Assembly (NCBI GenBank): GCA_900768045.1
Contig: CAAGBL010000023.1
Coordinates: 25,508-89,507, forward strand
DNA length: 64,000 nucleotides
Source of the DNA: an uncultured Alistipes sp.
GTDB lineage: Bacteria > Bacteroidota > Bacteroidia > Bacteroidales > Rikenellaceae
Direction of reading: 5' to 3'
Every line of letters begins with the position of its first letter. The stretch's first letter is position 1. The translations under genes and the position numbers were made by a program. Below, one piece after another: positions 8,808 to 18,215 of the stretch. The notes beneath the pieces were generated by a model. That model was not told the origin of the DNA. It made no database searches and saw only the letters and a program-made list of their open reading frames with translations.

Positions 8808-9842
8808 ATGCGAAAATTTTTTATCATACTACTGCTTTTGATTCTTGTTGGCGGCGGTGCTGCGGCATACGCCCTATACCAGATGTTTTATGGTGCTGCG
8901 GTGCCCGAGGAGTTCTCAGTGCGTATTACTCCACGCACCGATTATGAACTTATTGTAGAAAAAGTAAAGCAAAATAGTAAGTATAATCGTGCTTTTGAGT
9001 TCTATGCAGACTATCTCGATTTGAAGAATACATTCCGCACAGGAACATTTGTCATCGAGAAGGATATGTCCGTAATGACCATTGTGCGCACGCTAAAGTA
9101 TGGCGAGAGCAAGACTTTGCGCCTTACAATAAATAATGCTCGTACGCCCGAGGCTTTAGCTAAGAAGATTGCAGCGAGGTCGCATATCACTGAGGAGGAG
9201 ATGCTTAGTACGTTGCGTGATGAGAGGCTAATTGCTGAGCTTGGCTTCAGATCTGCGGAGGAGATGTTCTCTATATTTTTGCCTAATACTTATGAGGTGC
9301 CATGCGATATCTCTCCTCGTGATCTTGTTCTAAAGTTCAAGGCAGAGTCGGACAAGTATTGGTCGTCGCCAGTGCGTCAGGAGCAGCTTAAGCGCTTAGG
9401 CTTTACTCAGTTAGAGGCTATGACCTTAGCATCTATCGTCCATGAGGAGACAAATGCCCAGAGCGAGATGGCTCGTATTGCAGGTGTCTATATCAATCGT
9501 TTGAATAAGGGCATGTTGCTTCAGGCCGATCCTACCGTAAAATATGCTCTTGGCGATCCTTCAGTAAAGCGTATCTTGAAGCGTCATCTTAAGATAGAGT
9601 CGCCATATAATACCTATATAAATGAGGGACTACCACCAGCGCCTATTGCTATGCCTGATATGGTTGCTATTGAGGCGGTTTTGGAGTATGAGAAGCACGA
9701 CTACATATATTTTTGTGCTCGTCCCGAGTTTGATGGAAAACACAACTTTGCTCGAACACATAGGGAGCATGAGGCCAATGCTAAGGCCTACCACAACGCT
9801 TTGAACGAGCTTGAGAAGAGGAAAAAACAGAAAAAGAATTAG
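8808..9842 (+). CDS. mltG: Endolytic murein transglycosylase MltG
   Basis: MltG (YceG family) cleaves nascent glycan strands and helps set their length. It is anchored in the inner membrane with its catalytic domain in the periplasm. The 344 residues start with a transmembrane anchor (MRKFFIILLLLILVGGGAAAYAL). A LysM-like region follows, then the catalytic YceG core with the signature LASIVHEETNAQSEMARIAGVYINRL (about 205-230), which contains the catalytic glutamate. A conserved LQADPTVKYALG and a C-terminal FARTHREHEANAK complete the match. I set the start at ATG 8808. The open frame extends back to 8703, but that stretch is the SRP RNA. It heads a tight run of five plus-strand genes. Confidence 0.93.
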   Translation: MRKFFIILLLLILVGGGAAAYALYQMFYGAAVPEEFSVRITPRTDYELIVEKVKQNSKYNRAFEFYADYLDLKNTFRTGTFVIEKDMSVMTIVRTLKYGESKTLRLTINNARTPEALAKKIAARSHITEEEMLSTLRDERLIAELGFRSAEEMFSIFLPNTYEVPCDISPRDLVLKFKAESDKYWSSPVRQEQLKRLGFTQLEAMTLASIVHEETNAQSEMARIAGVYINRLNKGMLLQADPTVKYALGDPSVKRILKRHLKIESPYNTYINEGLPPAPIAMPDMVAIEAVLEYEKHDYIYFCARPEFDGKHNFARTHREHEANAKAYHNALNELEKRKKQKKN

Positions 9843-9848
9843 TAATAT

Positions 9849-10415
9849 ATGTTTGGAAAATCATTTTGGCAGGGGGTGCTACGTGACGGTGCCGTGCTTG
9901 GTCTTGTGATGGCAGCATCACATGTGTTTGAGAGTTTTATGCTCTATGGCAATATGGCTTTGGGTAAAGTGTCGCTCATTATTACTATTGAGATGCTTGC
10001 CGTAGCAATATTTTTTGTCTGGTATTTGTATCGTTCGGCTAAGCGTCGCTCTATGGAGATGGCCCCAGAGCAGGGATTTCCATATAGCGTAGCTCTATCA
10101 TACATTTTTATACTCTCTATTCTTGCCGGTGTTCTTGTTGGCTTTAGTCAGATAATATATGTAGGTGCTATCGGTGGCTACGGTGTATATATCGAGGGTA
10201 TAATTTCTCGCTATGAAGATATGGCAAGCCTTATGCCTGTCGATGACTCGATGTTCGATCAGCTCATCGATCAGCTAAGCGCTTCTGAGAAGCCTACCGT
10301 TATTCAGACTATTATCTCGTCTGTAAATAACTATGTTATCTTTGGCTGTATAATAGGCCTTATCGTTGCTGGCATTGTACGTCGTGAGCCTCATAAAAAC
10401 ACCTTTGAAGAGTAA
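9849..10415 (+). CDS. DUF4199 family membrane protein
   Basis: The 188 residues have about four hydrophobic helices (around 12-32, 40-60, 77-105 and 155-175) with a soluble acidic loop (RYEDMASLMPVDDSMFDQL) before the last. This pattern, and the position directly before a GT2 glycosyltransferase, match the Bacteroidetes DUF4199 proteins. The gap to mltG is 6 bases and to the glycosyltransferase 3 bases, so they are translated from one message. No function is established. A link to the membrane-bound glycosyltransferase is an inference from the pairing. Confidence 0.75.
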   Translation: MFGKSFWQGVLRDGAVLGLVMAASHVFESFMLYGNMALGKVSLIITIEMLAVAIFFVWYLYRSAKRRSMEMAPEQGFPYSVALSYIFILSILAGVLVGFSQIIYVGAIGGYGVYIEGIISRYEDMASLMPVDDSMFDQLIDQLSASEKPTVIQTIISSVNNYVIFGCIIGLIVAGIVRREPHKNTFEE

Positions 10416-10418
10416 ACT

Positions 10419-11366
10419 ATGGAGCAGAATTTAGATATATCTGTTGTTGTCCCTCTATACAACGAGGAGGAGTCATTGCCCGAGCTTGTCGAGTGGATTG
10501 ATAGGGTAGCTCGCACCAATAATCTTAGCTACGAGATTATCATGGTCGACGACGGCTCTACAGACCGTTCGTGGGCTGTCGTCGAGGAGCTTAAGGCTAA
10601 GTATTCAACAATTCGTGGCATGAGTTTTATGCGCAACTATGGTAAGTCAGCAGCGCTATATTGCGGTTTCGATATGGCACGTGGCGAGGTGGTCTTTACC
10701 ATGGATGCCGACCTTCAGGATTCGCCAGACGAGATTCCCGAGATGCGTCGCATGATTTTGGAGGAGGGCTACGATATTGTTTCGGGCTGGAAGCGTAAGC
10801 GCCACGATCCTATTAGCAAGCGCTGGCCAAGTAAGTTCTTCAACTTCACTGCTCGCCTAATGTCAGGCATCAAGCTCCACGATTTTAACTGCGGACTTAA
10901 GGCCTATCGTCGTAAGGTCGTGAAGTCTGTTGAGGTCTATGGCGAGATGCATAGATATATCCCGATCTTGGCTAAGCATGCAGGCTTTAAGCGTATTGGC
11001 GAGAAGGTTGTTGAGCACCACGAGAGAAAGTATGGTAAGTCGAAGTTCGGCTTGGAGCGTATGTTAAAGGGCTATCTCGACCTTATCTCTGTCTCGTTTA
11101 TGTCGCACTTTGGTCGCTCGCCAATGTATCTCTTTGGAGGTCTTGGTACGCTGATGTTCCTGTTTGGCTTTGGTGCTGTGGTATGGATTATTGTCGAGAA
11201 GTTTGTGGCAAGCCGTCCGCTCACGAATCAGCCATTGTTCTATCTGAGCCTTGTGGCGATACTCCTTGGTGCTATGCTCTTCCTTGCAGGCTTCCTTGGC
11301 GAGTTAATTAATCGCCGCTCGGTAGATAGGAATAAATATCTCATTGATAAGCAACTTAACGAATAA
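10419..11366 (+). CDS. Family 2 glycosyltransferase, polyprenyl-phosphate sugar type (GtrB/DPM1-like)
   Basis: The enzyme probably transfers a sugar from a nucleotide donor to undecaprenyl phosphate at the inner membrane. The GT-A domain (about 1-230) has VVVPLYNEEESLPEL, the donor site MVDDGSTDRSW and the metal-binding MDADLQDSPDEIPEM. Two C-terminal hydrophobic hairpins (about 230-255 and 268-292) follow, as in GtrB and ArnC-like proteins. Length (315) is typical. The gene follows DUF4199 by 3 bases and precedes DUF4293 by 14. The sugar and acceptor cannot be read from sequence. Confidence 0.88.
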   Translation: MEQNLDISVVVPLYNEEESLPELVEWIDRVARTNNLSYEIIMVDDGSTDRSWAVVEELKAKYSTIRGMSFMRNYGKSAALYCGFDMARGEVVFTMDADLQDSPDEIPEMRRMILEEGYDIVSGWKRKRHDPISKRWPSKFFNFTARLMSGIKLHDFNCGLKAYRRKVVKSVEVYGEMHRYIPILAKHAGFKRIGEKVVEHHERKYGKSKFGLERMLKGYLDLISVSFMSHFGRSPMYLFGGLGTLMFLFGFGAVVWIIVEKFVASRPLTNQPLFYLSLVAILLGAMLFLAGFLGELINRRSVDRNKYLIDKQLNE

Positions 11367-11380
11367 TAAATAACTAAATT

Positions 11381-11839
11381 ATGATACAACGTATTCAGTC
11401 ACTCTATCTTTTGTTGGCTTCGGCCTTCATGTCGCTAACACTATTTATGCCCATTGCAACCTTTGTTGTTGATGGACAAACTTATGAGCTTACCGCATTC
11501 TCGCTCACATGTGGCGAGATCTCTCAGTCTACTATTTGGTTAGGTATTATCCTTGCGATTGCCACTGCACTACCACTAATCACAATCTTTCTGTTTAAGA
11601 AGCGCACATTGCAGATTCGTCTTTGTGCTGTGGAGGTTGTGTTGCTCATTGGCTCATTGGTGCTCGTAGCACTATATTATTGGCTCACATCTCGTCTGTT
11701 CGAGGGCTTGGTTATCGATCATCGCCAGTTTGGCTGGGCAGCACCCATGCCTATTGTTGCTCTTGTGTTAAGCTACCTCGCAAGCCGTGCTATATTTAAG
11801 GACGAGGTGCTTGTTCGCTCACTCGACCGTATCAGATAA
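11381..11839 (+). CDS. DUF4293 family membrane protein
   Basis: This 152-residue protein has four hydrophobic helices (around 6-28, 46-68, 77-98 and 115-134). The N-terminus MIQRIQSLYLLLASAFM is characteristic of the Bacteroidetes DUF4293 family, in which MIQRIQ is almost invariant. The family has no known activity. It sits in the mltG operon between a glycosyltransferase and a P-type ATPase. Confidence 0.8.
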   Translation: MIQRIQSLYLLLASAFMSLTLFMPIATFVVDGQTYELTAFSLTCGEISQSTIWLGIILAIATALPLITIFLFKKRTLQIRLCAVEVVLLIGSLVLVALYYWLTSRLFEGLVIDHRQFGWAAPMPIVALVLSYLASRAIFKDEVLVRSLDRIR

Positions 11840-11851
11840 TAGTCTACGTCT

Positions 11852-14584
11852 ATGTCAATTAAAAGAGATGACTACATCTCCTCGGCACTTCTCACGACAT
11901 CGTCGCAGGTAGAGCATGGACGAGGTAAAAACATCATTCCTCCACCTGAGCGTGAGTCATTGTGGAAGGCATATCTCGAGAAGTTTAAGGATCCCATTAT
12001 TATTGTACTCCTTGTAGTCTTTTTCTTCTCGATTGTCGTTGCACTCTACGAGATATTTGTCGTGGGTAAGGGCCTAAACCTCTTGTTAGAACCCTCGGGA
12101 GTGCTTGTTGCTCTACTCCTTGCTACGGGTGTCGGTTTTGTGTTTGAGGTTAAGGCTGGCCGAGAGTTCGATATTCTAAATCAGGTCAAGGACTCTCGCC
12201 CTGTTAAGGTGCTACGCCGTAGGTATGAGGGCGAGCGTGCCGAGATAATGACAATACCTAAGCAAGATGTTGTTCTCGGCGATATTGTGCGCCTTGAGAG
12301 TGGCGATGAGATTCCTGCTGATGGCTACTTGGTTGATGCTCTTGAGCTGCGTGTCGACGAGTCGAACTTCACGGGCGAGACCTATGCAAATAAGTATCTC
12401 GATGAGGCTAAATTCGATGCTGATGCAACCTATCCTTCAAACTTCTTGCTACGAGGCTCCACTGTCATTGAGGGTGGTGCTACTATGCGAGTGTCGGCCG
12501 TAGGTGTCGACACCGAGGAGGGACGTGGCGTTGCTCGTGCAAGTGAGGGTAGTGATGTTGAAACTCCTCTTAATTCACAGCTTGCGCAGTTGGGTAGGTG
12601 GATATCTACTGCAAGTTTTATCATCGCCTCGCTTATTATCGTTGGGCGTATTATTTCATTTATCTTCTTCTCTCCAACGCCTATCTCAGAATATTCGTTC
12701 GTTGAGATTGCCGAGTTCGCTTTGGCCTCGGTTATGATTGCCGTAACACTTATTGTTGTGGCTGTTCCCGAGGGCTTGCCTATGAGTATTACTGTTAGCT
12801 TGGCACTTAGCATGCGCCGTATGCTCAAGGAGAAGAGCCTTGTGCGTAAGTTGCATGCGTGCGAGACGATGGGTGCTGCAACGGTAATATGCACCGATAA
12901 GACGGGTACTCTTACAAAGAATCGTATGACCGTCGTTGAAAATATGCTCCTTGGCGACTCTTATGATGAGGTGTTTAGCTGCTCTATGGCTGTTAACTCC
13001 ACAGCTGAGCTTGGCCTTGACGATGGCCGTGAGGTGGTTATTGGCAATCCTACCGAAGGAGCTCTTTTGCAATGGCTTAAGTCTAAGGGTGTTGACTATC
13101 GTGAGTTGCGTGATGGGTATGTTGTTGTTGAGCAGCAGCCATTCTCAACTGAGACAAAGTATATGTCGTCGCTTGTCGAGGATAAGACTTCGGGCAAGAT
13201 GTTGCGCCTTGTAAAGGGTGCTCCCGAGATAGTTATGGCTATGTGCTCGAAGATTGCGGGCGATGTTTCTCGTGAGGCTGTAGAGCAGAGGCTTCTTGAA
13301 TACCAAAATGCAGCTATGCGTACTCTTGGCTTTGCTGTGCAGATTGGTGATAGCGAGGAGCTTACGTTTATTGGAATTGTCGGTATTGCCGATCCTATAC
13401 GTGATGATGTCCGTGAGGCGATAGATACTGTAATGACCAAGGCGGGTGTACGTGTGATTATCGTTACTGGCGACACCCCAGGTACTGCTGCCGAGATTGG
13501 TCGTCAGCTTGGCCTTGTTACTGATGGCGCAGGCGAGATTATCACGGGCCCTGAGTTCGCACGCCTTAGTGATGATGAAGCACGTGAACTGCTTCGTGAT
13601 AAGCGCCTTAAGATTATTGCCCGTGCTCGTCCTGACGATAAGGCTCGTCTTGTGATGTTGTTGCAGGATAATGGTGAGGTAGTTGCTGTTACTGGCGATG
13701 GCACGAACGATGCCCCAGCACTTAGCAAGGCGCAGGTGGGCTTGTCGATGGGCGATGGCACGTCGAGAGCTAAGGAGGCGAGTGACATTACCATTATCGA
13801 CAACTCGTTTGCAAGCATCAATAAGGCTATCATGTGGGGTAGGTCGCTCTATCTCAACATTCGCCGATTTATCATCTTCCAGATGACTATCAACCTCTCG
13901 GCATGTCTTATCGTGCTGTTTGGTGCATTTGTGGGCTTGGAGTCGCCTCTCACTGTGACGCAGATGCTCTGGGTAAACCTCATAATGGATACCTTTGCAG
14001 CTATGGCACTCTCGTCGCTGCCAGCAGATAGGGGTGTTCTCAACGAGCCACCACGCAACCCACATAGCCACATCATAAACCGCCCAATGCTGTGGCGCAT
14101 TGTAGGTCTTGGCTTAGCCTTCTTTGTTGTGTTGGTTGGTTTGTGGCAGTTGTTGCACCATGCCGATATTCTGAGTGTTTCGGATATTTTACGTGGCGAA
14201 ACTATGCGTCAGTTTATTGCTGACTTCGGTGCCGGAAGCGATTCGACGGACGTGTTAACACGCTATGAACTTGGCGTATTCTTCTCGATATTTGTGGTAA
14301 TGCAGTTCTGGAATATGTTCAATGCCAAGTATTTCCACTCAGATCGTAGCCTCTTGCTCGACATCGTGGATTTAGTGCGCCGTCCAGCAGTTGTCAAGGA
14401 GTCGTATAGCCTCTACTTTGTGCTTATTGCCCTTGTGATTTTGTTAGGCCAGATGCTTATCGTGAACTTTGCGGGAGATCTGTTTGGCGTTGCACCACTA
14501 CCATTTAACGACTGGGTGTGGATATTGTTGCTAACCTCACCAATTCTATTTATTCCCGATATTTTGCGACTCGTGCGTCGCTAA
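11852..14584 (+). CDS. Calcium-transporting P-type ATPase (PMCA/SERCA-like, P2)
   Basis: This 910-residue cation pump contains every P-type landmark. These include the actuator motif FTGE in VDESNFTGETYANK, the M4 ion site VPEGLPMSITVSLALSMRRM, the phosphorylation loop CDKTGTLT (about residue 350), KGAPE in the nucleotide domain, and the hinge VTGDGTNDAPALSKA. The C-terminal membrane domain carries NLIMDTFAAMALSS. The PEGLP motif and the order of domains point to a calcium exporter of the type common in Bacteroidetes. Its stop is one base from the stop of the convergent DJ-1 gene, and I see no terminator between them, so antisense read-through is likely. Confidence 0.92.
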   Translation: MSIKRDDYISSALLTTSSQVEHGRGKNIIPPPERESLWKAYLEKFKDPIIIVLLVVFFFSIVVALYEIFVVGKGLNLLLEPSGVLVALLLATGVGFVFEVKAGREFDILNQVKDSRPVKVLRRRYEGERAEIMTIPKQDVVLGDIVRLESGDEIPADGYLVDALELRVDESNFTGETYANKYLDEAKFDADATYPSNFLLRGSTVIEGGATMRVSAVGVDTEEGRGVARASEGSDVETPLNSQLAQLGRWISTASFIIASLIIVGRIISFIFFSPTPISEYSFVEIAEFALASVMIAVTLIVVAVPEGLPMSITVSLALSMRRMLKEKSLVRKLHACETMGAATVICTDKTGTLTKNRMTVVENMLLGDSYDEVFSCSMAVNSTAELGLDDGREVVIGNPTEGALLQWLKSKGVDYRELRDGYVVVEQQPFSTETKYMSSLVEDKTSGKMLRLVKGAPEIVMAMCSKIAGDVSREAVEQRLLEYQNAAMRTLGFAVQIGDSEELTFIGIVGIADPIRDDVREAIDTVMTKAGVRVIIVTGDTPGTAAEIGRQLGLVTDGAGEIITGPEFARLSDDEARELLRDKRLKIIARARPDDKARLVMLLQDNGEVVAVTGDGTNDAPALSKAQVGLSMGDGTSRAKEASDITIIDNSFASINKAIMWGRSLYLNIRRFIIFQMTINLSACLIVLFGAFVGLESPLTVTQMLWVNLIMDTFAAMALSSLPADRGVLNEPPRNPHSHIINRPMLWRIVGLGLAFFVVLVGLWQLLHHADILSVSDILRGETMRQFIADFGAGSDSTDVLTRYELGVFFSIFVVMQFWNMFNAKYFHSDRSLLLDIVDLVRRPAVVKESYSLYFVLIALVILLGQMLIVNFAGDLFGVAPLPFNDWVWILLLTSPILFIPDILRLVRR

Positions 14585-14585
14585 G

Positions 14586-15134
14586 TTATAGCTCCATGCC
14601 TTGTTTGGTACGTGACAGAGTCTCGCTATCGACAAGGCATTTTGCTATCTCAATGCCAAAAGCAATGGAGTGTCCAGCACCTGCAGCCGTCAATATATTA
14701 TCGTCTTTGACAACGCTTTGCTTAATGAGGTTGTAACCCTCCATCTCTGCAACAACGGAGCTGTGGCAAGTAATCTGTTTACCTCGTGCAACATTAGCAT
14801 AGGCAAGCACCGTTGGCGCTCCACATATTGCAGCTATGAGCTTGTTCTGCTTGAAATACTCCGTAACAACGCTACGCACATCGCTACTTTGACGTAGATT
14901 TATATAGCCAGGATTGCCTCCAGGAAGAATCAATACATCGCCATCACAGAGGTTGGCGTTGTTGATGTTTATGTCGCAATGGAGCGTGGCGTGCCCATGT
15001 GATGATGTGATGTCGAGTGACTCTCCTATAGCAACCTTCACTACCTCGACGCCTGCACGCTTAAGTATGTCAATGGGAGCCAGAGCCTCGATAACCTCAA
15101 AGCCCTCGGCTAATAGAATATAGGCCTTTTTCAT
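14586..15134 (-). CDS. DJ-1/PfpI family protein
   Basis: The 182 residues form a single DJ-1 domain. AEGFEVIEALAPIDILKRAG carries the conserved glutamate near residue 16, VLILPGGNPGYINLR is the family core, and the nucleophile-elbow cysteine sits in AAICGAPTVLA (about residue 104). Family members act as glyoxalases, deglycase-like enzymes, chaperones or redox sensors, and the sequence does not decide between these. Its ATG directly abuts the stop of aroB, so the two are one transcript. Confidence 0.88.
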   Translation of the reverse strand: MKKAYILLAEGFEVIEALAPIDILKRAGVEVVKVAIGESLDITSSHGHATLHCDININNANLCDGDVLILPGGNPGYINLRQSSDVRSVVTEYFKQNKLIAAICGAPTVLAYANVARGKQITCHSSVVAEMEGYNLIKQSVVKDDNILTAAGAGHSIAFGIEIAKCLVDSETLSRTKQGMEL

Positions 15135-16160
15135 CTACTTTAGCAAATTAAAAGTGCGTTCCACCTCGCCGAACGACATCTCCACGATGCGGCAGCTACC
15201 AATGCTCTCGGGGAGCACCAATCGTAATATGTTGTCGCTCTTCTTCTTGTCGTATCTAATTTCACGTAGCATATCGCTTATCGACACGGGTAAGTCGAGC
15301 GAGAAGCCAATCCTCTCGAGGAGGTTATCAATGCGTAGCATATCCTCCGAGCTTATGATGTCGAGAGAGTTTGATATGTGTGATATTTTAGATAAGCCTA
15401 CAGCTACTGCCTCGCCATGGTTTAGCTTGCGACTACACTTCTCAATGGCATGTGCTATGGTGTGTCCAAGGTTTAGTACTCGGCGAATGCCCTTCTCGCA
15501 CTCGTCACGGTCGACAATGTCAGCCTTAAGGCGTATCGAGTCGAGTACTATGCGTTGCATGATATCGGTGTTGTGGTAGCAGTCACAGCTTATGTTGCTC
15601 TCGATAAACTGGAATAACTCGGCATTACCAATTATTGCCATCTTAACAACCTCGCCCATGCCAGCACGTAGCTCACGAAGAGGTAGTGTGTGTAAAAAAT
15701 CCACATCTGAAATCACGAATGATGGTTGAGCAAATGTGCCCACCATGTTTTTGTAGCTGAGGATGTTAACGCCATTTTTGCCACCTACCGAGGCATCCAC
15801 CTGAGCAAGCAACGTCGTTGCCACAAAGCCGAAGTCCATGCCTCGCATATAGGTTGTTGCCACAAATCCTGTGATGTCGGTGACAATGCCACCGCCAATG
15901 CCCACAAGGAGGGTAGAGCGGTCGGCACCCATCTCCATAAGTTGAGTGTAGATGTTTTGTACCGTCACAAGGTTTTTGTTTCCTTCGCCATGGCCAATTA
16001 TTATATGCTCATATTTGGCAACGATATGGTGGTATAGGCGGTCGATGTTGGCATCAGTAATTACAATCACTCGCCTATTTTGCGTAAAGCGCTTTAGGCC
16101 CTCGTCAACACGTCCTACAAAGATCTCGGATTTCTGCTTTATGGAGATAGTTGTGCTCAT
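15135..16160 (-). CDS. aroB: 3-dehydroquinate synthase
   Basis: AroB makes 3-dehydroquinate from DAHP, the second step of the shikimate pathway, using NAD and a divalent metal. The 341 residues include the NAD-binding GIGGGIVTDITGFVATTYMRG, the substrate loop TTLLAQVDASVGGKNGVN, and metal-ligand regions GEVVKMAIIG, RRVLNLGHTIAHAIE and LNHGEAVAVGL. Length is slightly short but within the family range. The gene is first in a two-gene unit with the DJ-1 gene. A TATCTTTG -7 box lies about 73 bases upstream. Confidence 0.95.
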   Translation of the reverse strand: MSTTISIKQKSEIFVGRVDEGLKRFTQNRRVIVITDANIDRLYHHIVAKYEHIIIGHGEGNKNLVTVQNIYTQLMEMGADRSTLLVGIGGGIVTDITGFVATTYMRGMDFGFVATTLLAQVDASVGGKNGVNILSYKNMVGTFAQPSFVISDVDFLHTLPLRELRAGMGEVVKMAIIGNAELFQFIESNISCDCYHNTDIMQRIVLDSIRLKADIVDRDECEKGIRRVLNLGHTIAHAIEKCSRKLNHGEAVAVGLSKISHISNSLDIISSEDMLRIDNLLERIGFSLDLPVSISDMLREIRYDKKKSDNILRLVLPESIGSCRIVEMSFGEVERTFNLLK

Positions 16161-16232
16161 TCGTAAGTAAACATTTCGTTTAGTGGTAGGGTAGCTATGG
16201 ATTCAAAAATCGCTCCATGTACAACACATAGG

Positions 16233-16240
16233 CAAAGATA
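16233..16240 (-). promoter_or_regulatory. -7 box for aroB (TATCTTTG)
   Basis: TATCTTTG on the minus strand lies about 73 bases upstream of the aroB ATG. No good -33 box is seen at the usual distance. Confidence 0.5.
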
Positions 16241-16293
16241 GTGAAAAAAATGACATGTAAATATCCATTACAACTCTTTTCTTATGGATATAG

Positions 16294-16324
16294 TTGCTAA
16301 TTGTCAAAAAGGTTTATATATTTG
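16294..16324 (+). promoter_or_regulatory. Promoter (-33 TTG, -7 TATATTTG) for the AspT-type transporter
   Basis: TTG at 16294-16296 and TATATTTG at 16317-16324 are separated by 20 bases, and the ATG follows 31 bases later. It is divergent from the aroB promoter. Confidence 0.7.
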
Positions 16325-16355
16325 CGCCAGATTAATCACTTCTCAAATTTAAATA

Positions 16356-18047
16356 ATGGATTTTACTTGGCTTAAAACTGTTGTAATGGGCCCCTCCATT
16401 GCACACACGGTCTTTATTCTTGCCTTGGTAATTGCCTCTGGTATTGCCTTGAGCCGAATTAAGATTAAGGGAGTATCGTTCGGTATGACATGGATACTCT
16501 TTACGGGTATTGTCGCTGGTCATTTTCTCGGCGCTGAGTCTATTCACCACGACACACTTCATTTTATCAAGGAGTTTGGTCTGATTCTCTTTGTATTCTT
16601 CATCGGTTTGCAGGTAGGCCCTGGTTTCTTCTCGTCGCTTAAGAGCGGTGGTCTGAAACTCATCTCGCTTGCTGCGCTTGTGATTTTGCTTGGAGCTATC
16701 ACCACCTATGTTATCCACCTTATCACAGGTGAGCCTCTACCAACTATGGTTGGCGTGATGTCGGGTGCTGTGACCAATACCCCAGGTCTCGGTGCTGCCC
16801 AGCAGGCTTTTGCTGATGCGGGTGGTGCTGCCGATAAGGCTTTGGCAGACTCTATTTCATTGGGTTATGCTGTAGCTTATCCATTGGGCGTTATCGGTAT
16901 CATTATGTCGATGATTATCATGCGCTATGTGCTACGCATCGACTTCAAGAAGGAGGACGAAGGCCTTGCTGCTATGAGCAAGGAGACTAATCTTCCTCAC
17001 CGCTACTCTGTGGAGTTCACTAACGAGATGCTCGACGGTAAGACCATTGCCATTGCTCACATGCTTATCAATCGTCAGTTTGTGGTGTCACGAATCATGC
17101 ACCGCTCGGGCGAGATTGTTATGGCTGATGGTAACTCGCAACTCTCTATTGGCGACCGTTTGCGTATCATCTGTTCGGAGGAGGATAGCGAGGCAATCTT
17201 GGCATTCTTCGGTAAGCCTATCGAGATGACGGCTGATGAGTGGGGTGCTACAGCTATGCAGTCAACACCTTTGGTGTCACGTCGTATTCTTATCACTCGT
17301 GAGGATGTCAACGGAAAGACCTTTGCTGACTTGCGCCTACGTACTCGCTACGGTATCAACATCACACGTGTTCATCGTGCAGGTGTCGATTTGATCCCTT
17401 ATCAGGGTATGGAGCTTCAGGTGGGCGATAAGGTTATGGTTGTCGGCCCTGAGGCTGCTGTTGCTGCTGCTGAGAAGGCGTTGGGTAATTCACTCAAGAA
17501 ACTCGACCACCCAAATCTCTTCCCAATATTCATCGGTATTGCACTTGGTGTGTTGCTCGGCTCACTTCCTTTGATGAATGTGCCACAGCCCGTTAAGCTC
17601 GGTTTGGCTGGCGGTCCACTTATCGTAGCAATCCTTATCGGTAGATTTGGCCCTCACTTCAAGATGGTTACATATACCACTATGAGTGCTAACCTCATGC
17701 TTCGTGAGATTGGTCTTGCTATGTTCCTTGCCGCTGTAGGTATTGGCGCTGGCGACGGCTTTGTTGAGGCAATTATCAATGGTGGTTATAAGTGGATTGG
17801 CTATGGTGTTATTATCACCGTGCTTCCTCTTATTCTCGTGGCACTTCTTGCACGTCTTAAGTTCAAGATTAACTACTATACAATGATGGGACTTATGTCG
17901 GGTGCTATGACCGATCCTCCAGCACTTGGCTTTGCTAACCAGTCGTCAGGTAACGACATGCCAGCTATTGGTTATGCAACAGTATATCCTGTGGTTATGT
18001 TCCTACGAGTGCTCACAGCGCAGTTGATGATGCTCATGGCACTTTAG
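16356..18047 (+). CDS. AspT/YidE-type exchanger with two TrkA-C domains
   Basis: This is a membrane transporter of the aspartate:alanine exchanger family. The 563 residues divide into an N-terminal block of about five helices (to ~residue 185), two cytosolic TrkA-C/RCK-C domains (about 210-285 and 300-375), and a C-terminal block of about five helices. The repeated AspT motifs GVMSGAVTNTPGLGAAQQA and GLMSGAMTDPPALGFANQ mark the two halves. RCK-C domains usually sense small ligands. The exchanged substrates are unknown. The gene stands alone, with a consensus promoter before it and a strong terminator after it. Confidence 0.9.
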   Translation: MDFTWLKTVVMGPSIAHTVFILALVIASGIALSRIKIKGVSFGMTWILFTGIVAGHFLGAESIHHDTLHFIKEFGLILFVFFIGLQVGPGFFSSLKSGGLKLISLAALVILLGAITTYVIHLITGEPLPTMVGVMSGAVTNTPGLGAAQQAFADAGGAADKALADSISLGYAVAYPLGVIGIIMSMIIMRYVLRIDFKKEDEGLAAMSKETNLPHRYSVEFTNEMLDGKTIAIAHMLINRQFVVSRIMHRSGEIVMADGNSQLSIGDRLRIICSEEDSEAILAFFGKPIEMTADEWGATAMQSTPLVSRRILITREDVNGKTFADLRLRTRYGINITRVHRAGVDLIPYQGMELQVGDKVMVVGPEAAVAAAEKALGNSLKKLDHPNLFPIFIGIALGVLLGSLPLMNVPQPVKLGLAGGPLIVAILIGRFGPHFKMVTYTTMSANLMLREIGLAMFLAAVGIGAGDGFVEAIINGGYKWIGYGVIITVLPLILVALLARLKFKINYYTMMGLMSGAMTDPPALGFANQSSGNDMPAIGYATVYPVVMFLRVLTAQLMMLMAL

Positions 18048-18070
18048 GCTTTTAGCCCCACTTCGCCATT

Positions 18071-18114
18071 ATGGGCTGACTGAAATTTTACTTCAGTCGG
18101 CCCATATGTTTTTA
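18071..18114 (+). terminator. Intrinsic terminator after the AspT-type gene
   Basis: ATGGGC-T-GACTGAA pairs with TTCAGTC-G-GCCCAT around an ATTTTAC loop, followed after ATG by a run of five T. The stem has about 14 pairs. Confidence 0.85.
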
Positions 18115-18171
18115 AAGGTTTGACTTTAATAAAAATATCGATATATTTTTCGCTATTTGATGAATTTTGCA

Positions 18172-18179
18172 TACCTTTG
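18172..18179 (+). promoter_or_regulatory. -7 box (TACCTTTG) for the DUF4831-like gene
   Basis: TACCTTTG lies 36 bases before the ATG at 18216. The -33 region is T-rich without an exact TTTG at the normal distance. Confidence 0.55.
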
Positions 18180-18215
18180 TTAAATTAAGTGAAATATTAA
18201 CTGATTGAAGATATT

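Noticed and set aside
13145..14071. 308-codon minus-strand open frame inside the Ca-ATPase gene
   Set aside because: The plus strand encodes conserved P-ATPase motifs throughout, so the antisense frame is a by-product of codon bias.
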